64,000 bases of DNA from Sulfitobacter sp. LCG007 (GTDB lineage: Bacteria > Pseudomonadota > Alphaproteobacteria > Rhodobacterales > Rhodobacteraceae). Numbering within the stretch: position 1 is the stretch's first letter; each line of letters opens with the position of its first letter. The position numbers and the translations under genes were made by a program. The notes below the pieces were generated by a model. That model worked only from the letters and a program-made list of their open reading frames with translations, ran no database searches and had not been told where the DNA came from. Below, in pieces: positions 17,702 through 27,560 of this stretch. Location: assembly GCF_040801785.1 (NCBI RefSeq), contig NZ_CP161805.1, positions 1,116,001-1,180,000 of the forward strand, in the 5' to 3' direction.

Positions 17702-19162
17702 ATGGGCAGTTTCGACTACGACCTTTTCGTGATCGGCGGAGGATCCGGGGGCGTGCGCGCCGCGCGCGTTGCGGCGGGCGAGTGCAAGGCCCGTGTCGGT
17801 CTGGCCGAGATGGACCGCTACGGCGGAACCTGCGTGATCCGCGGCTGCGTGCCGAAGAAGTTCATGGTCTTCGCGTCCGAATACGGCGGACTGATCGAGG
17901 ACGCCAAGGCCTACGGCTGGAGCGCGTCGGCAGGTGCGTTCGACTGGCCCGCGTTTCATGGACAGCTCGACAAGGAGCTCGACCGGCTGGAGGGCGTATA
18001 TCGCAGCCTGCTGCGCTCCGCCGGTGTCGAGACCTTCGATGCGCGTGCCGAGATCGTCGATCCCCATACGGTCCGGCTTTCGACCGGCGAAACGAAACGG
18101 GCCAAGCACATCCTTGTCGCCACGGGAGGGCATCCGGTCCGCCCCGAGCTGCCGAACGCCGATCTGGGCCTTGTCTCTGACGACATCTTTCATCTCGAGA
18201 CGCTGCCGAAATCGCTGCTGATCGTCGGTGGCGGGTACATCGCCTGCGAGTTCGCCGGAATCATGAACGGGCTGGGCGTCGAGGTTACGCAGTATTACCG
18301 CGGGGCGCAGATCCTGCGCGGCTTCGACGAGGAAGCTCGGGGACATCTGGCGGAATCGATGCGCGATGCCGGTATCGACCTGCATGTGGGGACCAACATC
18401 CTCGAGATGTATCGTGAAGGCGAGGATCCGGCAGCCAGCGGCGGCCCCGGCTCGGACGCAGCCGCGGGAGCCGTCTCGGAGCGCAGGAAGGCCGAGGGTG
18501 GGGCGGACCGTGGCGGACGCGGCCCGATCTGCGTGAAGTCCACATTGGGCCACGAGCGGGTCTTCGATGCCGTGCTCTTCGCGACGGGGCGCAGGCCCAA
18601 CACCGGCGGCATGGGGCTCGAGGAGGTCGGTGTCGAACTGGGGCGCAGCGGCAAGATCGTCGTCAACGAATACAGTCAGAGCTCGGTGCCCTCGATCTAT
18701 GCCATCGGCGACGTGACCGACCGCGTGGCGCTCACGCCGGTCGCGATCCGCGAGGGCATGGCCTTTGTCGAGACGGTCTTCAAGGGCAATCCGACGCCGG
18801 TCGATCATGACCTCATTCCCTCGGCGATATTCACCCAGCCCGAGTTCGGGACGGTGGGCCTGAGCGAGGAGGCCGCCCGCGAGCGTGAGCCGATCGAGGT
18901 CTACTGCACCTCCTTCCGTCCGATGCAAAGCGCCTTTGCAGGACGTGCCGACCGTGTGATGATGAAGCTCGTGGTCTCGAAGGCCACGCGCAAGGTTCTG
19001 GGCTGCCATATCGTCGCACCCCACGCGGGCGAGATGATCCAGCTGGCCGGTGTGGCAGTGAAGATGGGCGCTACCAAAGAGGACTTCGACCGTACGGTGG
19101 CGGTGCATCCGACCATGTCGGAAGAGATCGTGACCATGCGCACGCCCGCACGCGTGAGCTGA
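17702..19162 (+). CDS. gor: Glutathione-disulfide reductase
   Basis: This 486-residue FAD enzyme reduces glutathione disulfide with NADPH. It has GGGSGGVRAAR (FAD), the redox-active disulfide in GGTCVIRGCVPKK, a second Rossmann motif GGGYIACEFAG for NADPH, the FAD site YAIGDVTDRVALTP, and the dimer-interface HPTMSEE with the catalytic His-Glu pair. The ATG at 17702 is chosen; a TTG one codon upstream is unlikely. Oddity: about residues 240-276 form a Gly/Ala/Arg-rich insertion (DPAASGGPGSDAAAGAVSER onward) between two strands of the NADPH domain, absent from ordinary glutathione reductases. It is not expected to touch the active site. Confidence 0.93.
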   Translation: MGSFDYDLFVIGGGSGGVRAARVAAGECKARVGLAEMDRYGGTCVIRGCVPKKFMVFASEYGGLIEDAKAYGWSASAGAFDWPAFHGQLDKELDRLEGVYRSLLRSAGVETFDARAEIVDPHTVRLSTGETKRAKHILVATGGHPVRPELPNADLGLVSDDIFHLETLPKSLLIVGGGYIACEFAGIMNGLGVEVTQYYRGAQILRGFDEEARGHLAESMRDAGIDLHVGTNILEMYREGEDPAASGGPGSDAAAGAVSERRKAEGGADRGGRGPICVKSTLGHERVFDAVLFATGRRPNTGGMGLEEVGVELGRSGKIVVNEYSQSSVPSIYAIGDVTDRVALTPVAIREGMAFVETVFKGNPTPVDHDLIPSAIFTQPEFGTVGLSEEAAREREPIEVYCTSFRPMQSAFAGRADRVMMKLVVSKATRKVLGCHIVAPHAGEMIQLAGVAVKMGATKEDFDRTVAVHPTMSEEIVTMRTPARVS

Positions 19163-19249
19163 AGCGGCTTGAAATCGCTGCGCGATGCCACGAGTTAGAT
19201 GAGGAAGCAGGCGGGGACGAACGTGCCGCCGGGAAAGGGAAGCAAGCAT

Positions 19250-20461
19250 ATGGCAGGCAACAACGGCGGCCCCTGGGGAGGGGGCGGCAATTCCGGCAAC
19301 GACAGACCGGGTGGGGGTTCGGACCGGCCGGGCGGTCGTGGCGGCCGGGGCCCGCGGGGCGACAAGCCGCAGATCCCTGAGATCGACGAACTGGTCAAGA
19401 AGGGCCAGGAGCAGCTGCGCGTCCTCATGGGCGGTCGCGGCGGCCCCCGGCGCAACGGCGGTGACGGCGGCAATGGTGGCGGCGGTCCGAGGATTTCGCG
19501 CGGGACCATCGGTCTTGGCCTGCTCGGCGCGCTCGTGCTGTGGGGCATGGCAAGCTTTTACACCGTGCGCCCCGAGCAGCAGTCGATCGAGCTGTTTCTC
19601 GGCAAGTTCTACGGGATCGGCACCGAGGGTCTGAACTTCGCGCCCTGGCCTGTGGTCACGGCAGAGGTCTTCGACGTGACGACGAACCGCACCGAGGAAA
19701 TCGGCGTGCGCCGCGCGGGCGGGGACAACGACGGCCTGATGCTGACCACGGACGAGAACATCGTGGATATCGACTTCCAGGTGGTCTGGAACATCAAGGA
19801 CGCCGAGGAATTCAAGTTCTCGTTGCGCTCTCCCGAGGAAACCGTCCGCGCACTTTCCGAGTCGGCGATGCGCGAGGTCATTGCCCAGTCCGAACTGGCG
19901 CCGATCCTGAACCGCGACCGTGCGGCGGTCGAGGCGCAGGTGCGCGAGCTGATCCAGTCTTCGCTCGATGCAAGGGAAACCGGCATCAACATCATCCGTG
20001 TCAACTTCAACAAGGTCGACCCGCCAAGCCTCGCCGTGACCGTGACGGACGACCAGGGACGGACCAGCAACGTCTCGGTCATCGATGCCTTCAGGGACGT
20101 GCAGGCCGCCGAGCAGGAACGTGACCGTGTCGAACGTCAGGCCGACGCCTATGCCAACCGGCGCACGGCGGAGGCACGCGGCGAAAGCGCCCGCATCCTC
20201 GAGGCCGCCGAGGGCTACCGGGCGCGCGTCGTCAATGATGCCGTGGGTGAGGCAAGCCGTTTCGAGGCCGTGCTGGCCGAGTACGAGGCGGCGCCGGCCG
20301 TCACACGCACCCGCCTCTATCTCGAGACGATGGAGAAGGTGCTGGGCGACGTGGACAAGATCATTCTCGAAAACAATGTCGGTGCCGGCGGAGGGCAGGG
20401 CGTGGTGCCTTATCTGCCGCTGAACGAACTGCGCCGCGGCAATACCGGAGGGGCGAACTGA
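19250..20461 (+). CDS. hflK: FtsH protease activity modulator HflK
   Basis: HflK (403 residues) forms with HflC the SPFH complex that surrounds and regulates the FtsH protease in the inner membrane. A Gly/Arg/Pro-rich cytoplasmic N terminus (about 85 residues) precedes one membrane helix (GTIGLGLLGALVLWGMASFY). The SPFH domain follows, with TVRPEQQSIELFLGKFYGIG, NIVDIDFQVVWNIKDAEEF and the long helix EQERDRVERQADAYANR. The ATG at 19250 has a good GGGAAG site; an ATG at 19199 lacks one. The stop overlaps the hflC start by one base, so the two are coupled. Confidence 0.94.
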   Translation: MAGNNGGPWGGGGNSGNDRPGGGSDRPGGRGGRGPRGDKPQIPEIDELVKKGQEQLRVLMGGRGGPRRNGGDGGNGGGGPRISRGTIGLGLLGALVLWGMASFYTVRPEQQSIELFLGKFYGIGTEGLNFAPWPVVTAEVFDVTTNRTEEIGVRRAGGDNDGLMLTTDENIVDIDFQVVWNIKDAEEFKFSLRSPEETVRALSESAMREVIAQSELAPILNRDRAAVEAQVRELIQSSLDARETGINIIRVNFNKVDPPSLAVTVTDDQGRTSNVSVIDAFRDVQAAEQERDRVERQADAYANRRTAEARGESARILEAAEGYRARVVNDAVGEASRFEAVLAEYEAAPAVTRTRLYLETMEKVLGDVDKIILENNVGAGGGQGVVPYLPLNELRRGNTGGAN

Positions 20462-21537
20462 TGCGGGCGACCACCTATCTCATCCCGATCCTCATCGTCG
20501 CCATCGTGGGCGTGCTGTCGTCGATCTATATCGTCGACGAGCGCGAGAAGGCCCTCGTGCTGCGCTTCGGTCAGATCAAGCAGGTGCGCACCGAACCGGG
20601 CCTCGGCTTCAAGCTGCCGCTGCTCGACGAGGTGGCGCGCTACGACGACCGCATCCTGAGCCTCGAGACCGACCTGATCGAGGTGACGCCCGCAGACGAC
20701 CGGCGTCTTGAGGTCGATGCCTTCGTGCTCTACCGCATCGGCGATATCGTCCAGTTCCGCCAGGCGCTGGGTTCGGACGGGCTGCGCCAGGCCGAGATCC
20801 AGCTCGACGGCATCCTTGACGGTCAGATCCGCGCCGTGCTGGGGTCGCAGGGCGTGACCTCGAACACGATCCTGTCGCCCGAGCGCGCCGGCCTGATGGA
20901 GCAGATCCGCGAACTCACGGACAGCCGGGCCTCGGCGCTCGGCATCGACGTGGTCGATGTCCGCCTGCGCCAGACAAACCTGCCGGAGCAAAACTTCGAC
21001 GCGACGCTGCAACGGATGATCGCCGAACGTGAGCGCGAGGCCACCGACGAACGTGCCCGCGGTCGCGAAGCGGCGCAGCGCGTCACCGCGCTCGCCGACC
21101 GGACCTACGAGGAAATCCTTTCCGAGGCGCGCCGCGACGGGCGCATTGTCGAGGGTGAAGCCGATGCGGAACGGACCCGCATCTTCGCCGAGGCCTACAG
21201 CAAGAACCCGGAATTCTTCCAGTTCTATCGCTCGCTCAGTGCTTACGAGCAGGCGCTGAAGGGCAGCAACTCCAGCATGGTCCTGTCGCCGGACAGCGAA
21301 TTCTTCAGCTACATGCGCAACGAATCCGGCAGCCCGGATCAGGCGGTCGCGGTGCCGTCCGTCCCGGCACCTGATGCCGCTTCGGAAGACGCCGCAGCGC
21401 AAGGGGCGGAAGCGCAAGACGCCGGAGCGCAAGACGCCGGAGCGCAAGAGCCGGTTCCGCAGGGCGCTGAGGCGGCGGGTGCAAGCGCGGCGGGCCCGGC
21501 CGGGCAGACCACCGAAGCGCCCGCAGTGAGCAACTGA
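20461..21537 (+). CDS. hflC: Protease modulator HflC
   Basis: HflC (358 residues) is the second SPFH subunit of the HflKC cage. The N terminus is a membrane anchor (YLIPILIVAIVGVLSSIYIV), then DEREKALVLRFGQIKQVRTEPGLGFKLPL in pieces, and the characteristic ALGIDVVDVRLRQTNLPEQN and YSKNPEFFQFYRSLSAYEQ. The last 60 residues are an Ala/Gln/Glu/Pro-rich tail containing four near-identical pentapeptides encoded by a 15-bp tandem repeat. The gene is translationally coupled to hflK upstream and to the DUF2065 gene downstream, each by a one-base overlap. Confidence 0.94.
   Translation: MRATTYLIPILIVAIVGVLSSIYIVDEREKALVLRFGQIKQVRTEPGLGFKLPLLDEVARYDDRILSLETDLIEVTPADDRRLEVDAFVLYRIGDIVQFRQALGSDGLRQAEIQLDGILDGQIRAVLGSQGVTSNTILSPERAGLMEQIRELTDSRASALGIDVVDVRLRQTNLPEQNFDATLQRMIAEREREATDERARGREAAQRVTALADRTYEEILSEARRDGRIVEGEADAERTRIFAEAYSKNPEFFQFYRSLSAYEQALKGSNSSMVLSPDSEFFSYMRNESGSPDQAVAVPSVPAPDAASEDAAAQGAEAQDAGAQDAGAQEPVPQGAEAAGASAAGPAGQTTEAPAVSN
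21397..21456 (+). repeat. 15-bp tandem repeat (4 units) in the hflC tail
   Basis: Four consecutive 15-base units lie at 21397-21456. The middle two are identical (GCGCAAGACGCCGGA) and the outer two are diverged. They encode AQGAE-AQDAG-AQDAG-AQEPV in the disordered C terminus of HflC. Unit number may vary between strains by slippage. Confidence 0.9.
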
Positions 21538-21734
21538 TGGGCTTCATCCTGCTCGCGCTCGGGCTGGTGATGATCGTCGAGGGGCTGGCCTACGCGCTGG
21601 CCCCTTCGCTTGTGGAGCGCATGCTCGAGATGCTGCGCAACCTTCCCGAAGCGGCGGTGCGCCAGATCGGTCTGCTGTGTCTGGTCAGCGGACTGATCCT
21701 GGCCTGGATCGCGATCCGTCTCGGCGCCCTTTAG
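21537..21734 (+). CDS. DUF2065 membrane protein
   Basis: This 65-residue protein has two hydrophobic helices (FILLALGLVMIVEGLAYALAP and IGLLCLVSGLILAWIAIRL), the DUF2065 layout. It overlaps the hflC stop by one base. In alphaproteobacteria and gammaproteobacteria such genes often stand next to hflKC, which suggests a small accessory membrane subunit of the HflKC-FtsH system, but no function is established. Confidence 0.88.
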   Translation: MGFILLALGLVMIVEGLAYALAPSLVERMLEMLRNLPEAAVRQIGLLCLVSGLILAWIAIRLGAL

Positions 21735-21925
21735 GCACCCGCCCGCCCATTCCTTCCCGAGTTCACCTGTCGTTCACACTTTGGTAAACTCCAGTTGAGA
21801 CTCTGTGGTACACGGGTATCTTTGCTGTTGCACGGACACAGGGCCGCAGGCAGGCTGTGTCGGGCGATCAACCCGGGCGCGGGGCCGTTCCGCGCAAGAT
21901 TTCCGTGAGGTTCAGGAGAACGAAC

Positions 21926-23888
<1,963 letters not shown>

Positions 23889-23952
23889 CCCGCCGGCGAC
23901 ACGCGGGCTTCCATACCCGTGACGCGCCTGTGAGCGACGCGGCGTGCCGACG

Positions 23953-25218
23953 TCAGTCGAGCGCGCGCCAGCCGATGTCGCGCCGGCAGAAACCGCCGGG
24001 CCAGTCGATCCTGTCGACCATCGCGTAGGCCCGGCTCCGCGCTTCCGAAAGGCTCGCGCCGCGCGCCGTTACCGACAGCACCCGCCCTCCGGCCGATACG
24101 ATCCTGCCATCCGCTTCCGCCGTGCCGGCGTGAAACACCATGTTGGCACTGTCCTCGGGCAAGGCCTCGAGGCCGCCGATCTCTTCGCCCCTGCCATAGT
24201 GGCCGGGATAGCCCTGCGCCGCCATGACAACCGTCAGGGCATGATCCTCGGCCCAGTTCACCCGCGCCTCGGACAGCCGCCCTTCCGCCGCCGCCTGCAT
24301 CAGGTCGAGCGCCTGCGCTCCCAGACGCATCATGAGCACCTGGCATTCCGGATCGCCGAAGCGGACGTTGTATTCCACCAGCCGGGGCGTTTCGTCCTCG
24401 ATCATCAGGCCGACGAACAGCACGCCGGTGTAAGGTGTGCCACGGCGCGCCATTTCGGCCATCGTCGGGCGCACGATCTCGTCGAGCGCCCTGCGCGTCA
24501 CCGCCTCGCTCATCACGGGCGCCGGAGAATAGGCGCCCATGCCCCCCGTGTTCGGCCCGGTGTCGCCGTCGCCCACGCGCTTGTGGTCCTGCGCCGTCCC
24601 GATCGGCAGCACCGTCTCGCCGTCGCAGAGAACGAAGAAGGACGCCTCTTCGCCGGTCATGAATTCCTCGATCACCACCTCGGTTCCGGCATCTCCGAAG
24701 GCGCCCCCGAACATCTCGTCGATGGCCGCCTCGGCTTCTGCAACGGTTTCGGCGATGATCACGCCCTTCCCGGCGGCCAGACCGTCCGCCTTGACCACGA
24801 TCGGCGCGCCTTGGTCGCGGACGTAATCCCGGGCCGCCCGGGCATCGGAAAACCTTCCGTAGGCAGCAGTCGGGGCACCTGCGGCATCGCAGATTTCCTT
24901 GGTGAACCCCTTGGATGCCTCGAGCCGGGCCGCGGCCTGTCCGGGTCCGAAGACCAGCAGGCCCGCGTCGCGCAGACGATCCGCCACCCCTGCGGCCAGC
25001 GGCGCCTCGGGGCCGACGATGACGAAGTCGATCGCGTTATCCTCGGCAAATTCGGCCACCGCGCCGCCGTCGAGGATATCGAGCTTCGCGCAGGTGGCGA
25101 TGGCGGCGATGCCCGCGTTGCCCGGCGCAACGATCAGCCTGTCGCATTTCGGGTTCTGCATGACCGCCCAGGCAAGGGCGTGTTCGCGCCCGCCGCTGCC
25201 GAGAATGAGGATGTTCAT
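23953..25218 (-). CDS. purD: Phosphoribosylamine-glycine ligase (GARS)
   Basis: PurD (421 residues) joins 5-phosphoribosylamine and glycine using ATP in step two of purine synthesis. It begins MNILILGSGGREHALAWAV (GARS N domain) and carries the ATP-grasp region with VKADGLAAGKGVIIAETVAEA in parts, EEFMTGEEASFFVLCDG, and the metal-binding VEYNVRFGDPECQ. Length matches the family. It is divergent from xseA with an 80-base gap, and convergent with the ferredoxin gene. Confidence 0.96.
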   Translation of the reverse strand: MNILILGSGGREHALAWAVMQNPKCDRLIVAPGNAGIAAIATCAKLDILDGGAVAEFAEDNAIDFVIVGPEAPLAAGVADRLRDAGLLVFGPGQAAARLEASKGFTKEICDAAGAPTAAYGRFSDARAARDYVRDQGAPIVVKADGLAAGKGVIIAETVAEAEAAIDEMFGGAFGDAGTEVVIEEFMTGEEASFFVLCDGETVLPIGTAQDHKRVGDGDTGPNTGGMGAYSPAPVMSEAVTRRALDEIVRPTMAEMARRGTPYTGVLFVGLMIEDETPRLVEYNVRFGDPECQVLMMRLGAQALDLMQAAAEGRLSEARVNWAEDHALTVVMAAQGYPGHYGRGEEIGGLEALPEDSANMVFHAGTAEADGRIVSAGGRVLSVTARGASLSEARSRAYAMVDRIDWPGGFCRRDIGWRALD

Positions 25219-25298
25219 GCAGCTGCTCCCGTTCCGCTTGGCCTTTGTCGCGGGACGTCATAGGCTTGGGCGGCGCGGGAGACAAGAACGCAGGGCCC

Positions 25299-26840
25299 AT
25301 GGATCTTATCGACGACGACACGCCGGGTAACGCACCGGAATTCTCGGTCTCCGAACTCTCCGGCGCGATCAAGCGCGTGATCGAGGGCGAGTTCGGCTTC
25401 GTCCGGGTCCGGGGCGAGGTCGGCCGCGTCTCGCGCCCACGCTCGGGGCATGTGTATCTCGACCTCAAGGATGACCGGTCAGTCATATCGGGAGTCATGT
25501 GGAAAGGCGTCGCCTCGCGCCTTCCGACCCAGCCAGAAGAGGGGATGGAGGTGATCGCCACGGGTCGGCTGACAACCTTCCCGGGCCAGTCCAAGTACCA
25601 GATCGTCATCGAGGATATCCGCCCAGCGGGCCTTGGCGCGCTGATGGCGCTGCTGGAAAAACGGCGCACGCAGCTTGCGTCCGAAGGGCTTTTCGACGCC
25701 GGTCGCAAGAAGCCGCTGCCTTATCTTCCCGAAGTGATCGGCGTCGTGACATCGCCCTCGGGGGCGGTCATCCGGGACATCCTGCACCGCCTGCGAGAGC
25801 GCTTCCCGCGCAAGGTGCTGATCTGGCCCGTCGCCGTGCAGGGCGAGCGCTGCGCGCCGGAAGTGGCCCGCGCGATCAGGGGCTTCAACGAGATGACCCC
25901 GGGGGGCGCGCTGCCGCGGCCTGACCTGCTGATCGTGGCGCGCGGTGGCGGGTCGGTCGAGGATCTCTGGGGTTTCAACGAAGAGATCGTGGTGCGCGCC
26001 GCCGCGGAAAGCGACATCCCGCTGATCTCCGCCGTGGGGCACGAGACCGACACGACGCTGATCGACCATGCCGCCGACCGGCGCGCGCCGACGCCGACCG
26101 CTGCCGCGGAAATGGCCGTTCCGGTGCGTCTGGAACTGCTGGCCGCGCTCGACGGCATGGGCGCACGACTGAGCCAGAGCCTGTCGCAGGGGCTGACGCG
26201 GCGCGGCCAGCGTCTGCGCGACATGGCCCGCGCTCTGCCCCGGCCCGAGAGCCTGCTCGACGGGCCGCGCCAGCGTCTTGATACGCGAGGTACACAGCTT
26301 GGCCCCGCGCTGATTTCGGGCGTGCAGCGGCGCAAGGTCGCGCTGGCGACGCTCGGCGGTTCGCTGCGCCCCGCCACGTTGCGCCGGGCCGTTGCGGATG
26401 AACGGCGCCATCTGGAGCGTCTGTCGCAACGGCTGGCCCCCGCGCTCGACCGGCAGATCGCCGACCGGCGCGCGCGGCTGCAGGCGCGCATCGACCGTTT
26501 CCGCCCCGAGACGCTGGCGCAGGACCGCAAGCGCAAGGCCGATGCCTTCGACGGGTTATCGCGGCGGCTGTCGGAGGCCGGTCAGCGCCAGCTTCGCGGC
26601 TGGCACCAGCGGCTCGACGCGCTTGACCGGCTGCGCGAGACGCTGGGTTACAAGGCGACGCTAAAGCGCGGCTATGCCGTGGTACGCGACGCAGCGGACC
26701 GGGTCGTGACATCGCGCGAGGCGGCTGCTGAGGCAACCGGGCTCGAGATCGAATTCGCCGATGGGCGGCTCAAGGTCGGCGGCGGAAAGGGCCCACGCGG
26801 CCCGGGAGGCAAGCCGCCGGAGCAGGGGTCGCTGTTCTGA
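25299..26840 (+). CDS. xseA: Exodeoxyribonuclease VII large subunit
   Basis: XseA (513 residues) is the catalytic subunit of exonuclease VII, which degrades single-stranded DNA to oligonucleotides. It has an N-terminal OB-fold (FSVSELSGAIKRVIEGEFGFVRVRGEVG in pieces), then the conserved catalytic core LPEVIGVVTSPSGAVIRDI, DLLIVARGGGSVEDLWGFNEE and AVGHETDTTLIDHAADRRAPTPTAAAE in pieces, and a long Arg-rich coiled-coil C terminus. The ATG at 25299 is chosen because the family similarity starts a few residues on. The small subunit xseB is not in the window. Confidence 0.95.
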   Translation: MDLIDDDTPGNAPEFSVSELSGAIKRVIEGEFGFVRVRGEVGRVSRPRSGHVYLDLKDDRSVISGVMWKGVASRLPTQPEEGMEVIATGRLTTFPGQSKYQIVIEDIRPAGLGALMALLEKRRTQLASEGLFDAGRKKPLPYLPEVIGVVTSPSGAVIRDILHRLRERFPRKVLIWPVAVQGERCAPEVARAIRGFNEMTPGGALPRPDLLIVARGGGSVEDLWGFNEEIVVRAAAESDIPLISAVGHETDTTLIDHAADRRAPTPTAAAEMAVPVRLELLAALDGMGARLSQSLSQGLTRRGQRLRDMARALPRPESLLDGPRQRLDTRGTQLGPALISGVQRRKVALATLGGSLRPATLRRAVADERRHLERLSQRLAPALDRQIADRRARLQARIDRFRPETLAQDRKRKADAFDGLSRRLSEAGQRQLRGWHQRLDALDRLRETLGYKATLKRGYAVVRDAADRVVTSREAAAEATGLEIEFADGRLKVGGGKGPRGPGGKPPEQGSLF

Positions 26841-26862
26841 GGCGATGCCTCGGGTTGGCCTC

Positions 26863-27258
26863 TCAGACGCCGACCTTCGGGCCGAGGCAGATCATGTCCT
26901 CATCGACATCGCGCGCCTCGTAGAGTTCTTCGGACGACTCGCTGTTCTCGAACCGGGCGACAAGGCCGTTTCCCGCCTCGCTGAAGCTCCAGCATTGAGG
27001 ATCGGGATGGTCCTCGTAGACGAAGCAGATCAGCCCCGCCTCCTCGTACCAGGTGCCGTCCTTGCATTCGCCGTCCAGGAACGACCAGCGGACCCGGTGG
27101 TTGTCGAGGTAGACTTCGGCGCCGTAGGGCGCGCCACTCCGCCCGTAGAACAGCGTTTTCCCCCGGGTGTAGGCGTCGAATTCGCTGGCCGACATCACGT
27201 CGTCGGCACTGGCCGGGCCGCCAAGCAGGGCGAGGATAGCGATCATTAACCTTTTCAT
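26863..27258 (-). CDS. Secreted protein of unknown function (131 aa)
   Basis: This 131-residue protein begins with a signal peptide (MKRLMIAILALLGGPASA, cleavage after Ala18). The mature part is acidic, has four cysteines (in DGECKDGTW, LICFVYED, PQCWSFSE and DMICLGP) that could form two disulfides, and an aromatic-rich pattern (WSFLDG, WYEEAGL). This is a plausible small periplasmic domain seen in Rhodobacterales proteins of unknown function. It is convergent with xseA, 22 bases apart. No function can be given. Confidence 0.72.
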   Translation of the reverse strand: MKRLMIAILALLGGPASADDVMSASEFDAYTRGKTLFYGRSGAPYGAEVYLDNHRVRWSFLDGECKDGTWYEEAGLICFVYEDHPDPQCWSFSEAGNGLVARFENSESSEELYEARDVDEDMICLGPKVGV

Positions 27259-27560
27259 GAGGCAACTATTGCCAGAGTCTTCCAGCCTCGGCCAGTTACA
27301 GGCCCGTGATATGGTTAACGGGCGCCGGAATCCGCCGGATCAAGCCGGTTTTCGCGGCACTTGCCCGCACTCGCCCTTCAGGAAACCTTTGCTCCCGAAA
27401 CGCCCCGGCCGGTTCCGATCCGCGCCCGGACCGAGCGTAAAGTAGCGGTTCCAGGTCGCATTTGTCCCTGCCGAGGCCGCGGGGGCTCTGCTAGGCTCCC
27501 CCGGAACGGCAACCGCGTGAGCAGGCGCGGGCAGCCGGTGGGTGATGAGGGAGCCGGCAG
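27259..27560. other. Noncoding gap of about 300 bases
   Basis: This gap separates two divergent genes (the secreted protein and the NuoEF-like fusion). It holds both their upstream regions and a run of GCCGG-containing short repeats near 27330-27350. I see no convincing promoter, hairpin or small gene. Confidence 0.6.

Noticed and set aside
16484-19249. A frame of more than 900 codons on the minus strand opposite rpiA and glutathione reductase
   Set aside because: Antisense shadow; composition is unlike a real protein and the plus-strand genes have complete family motifs.
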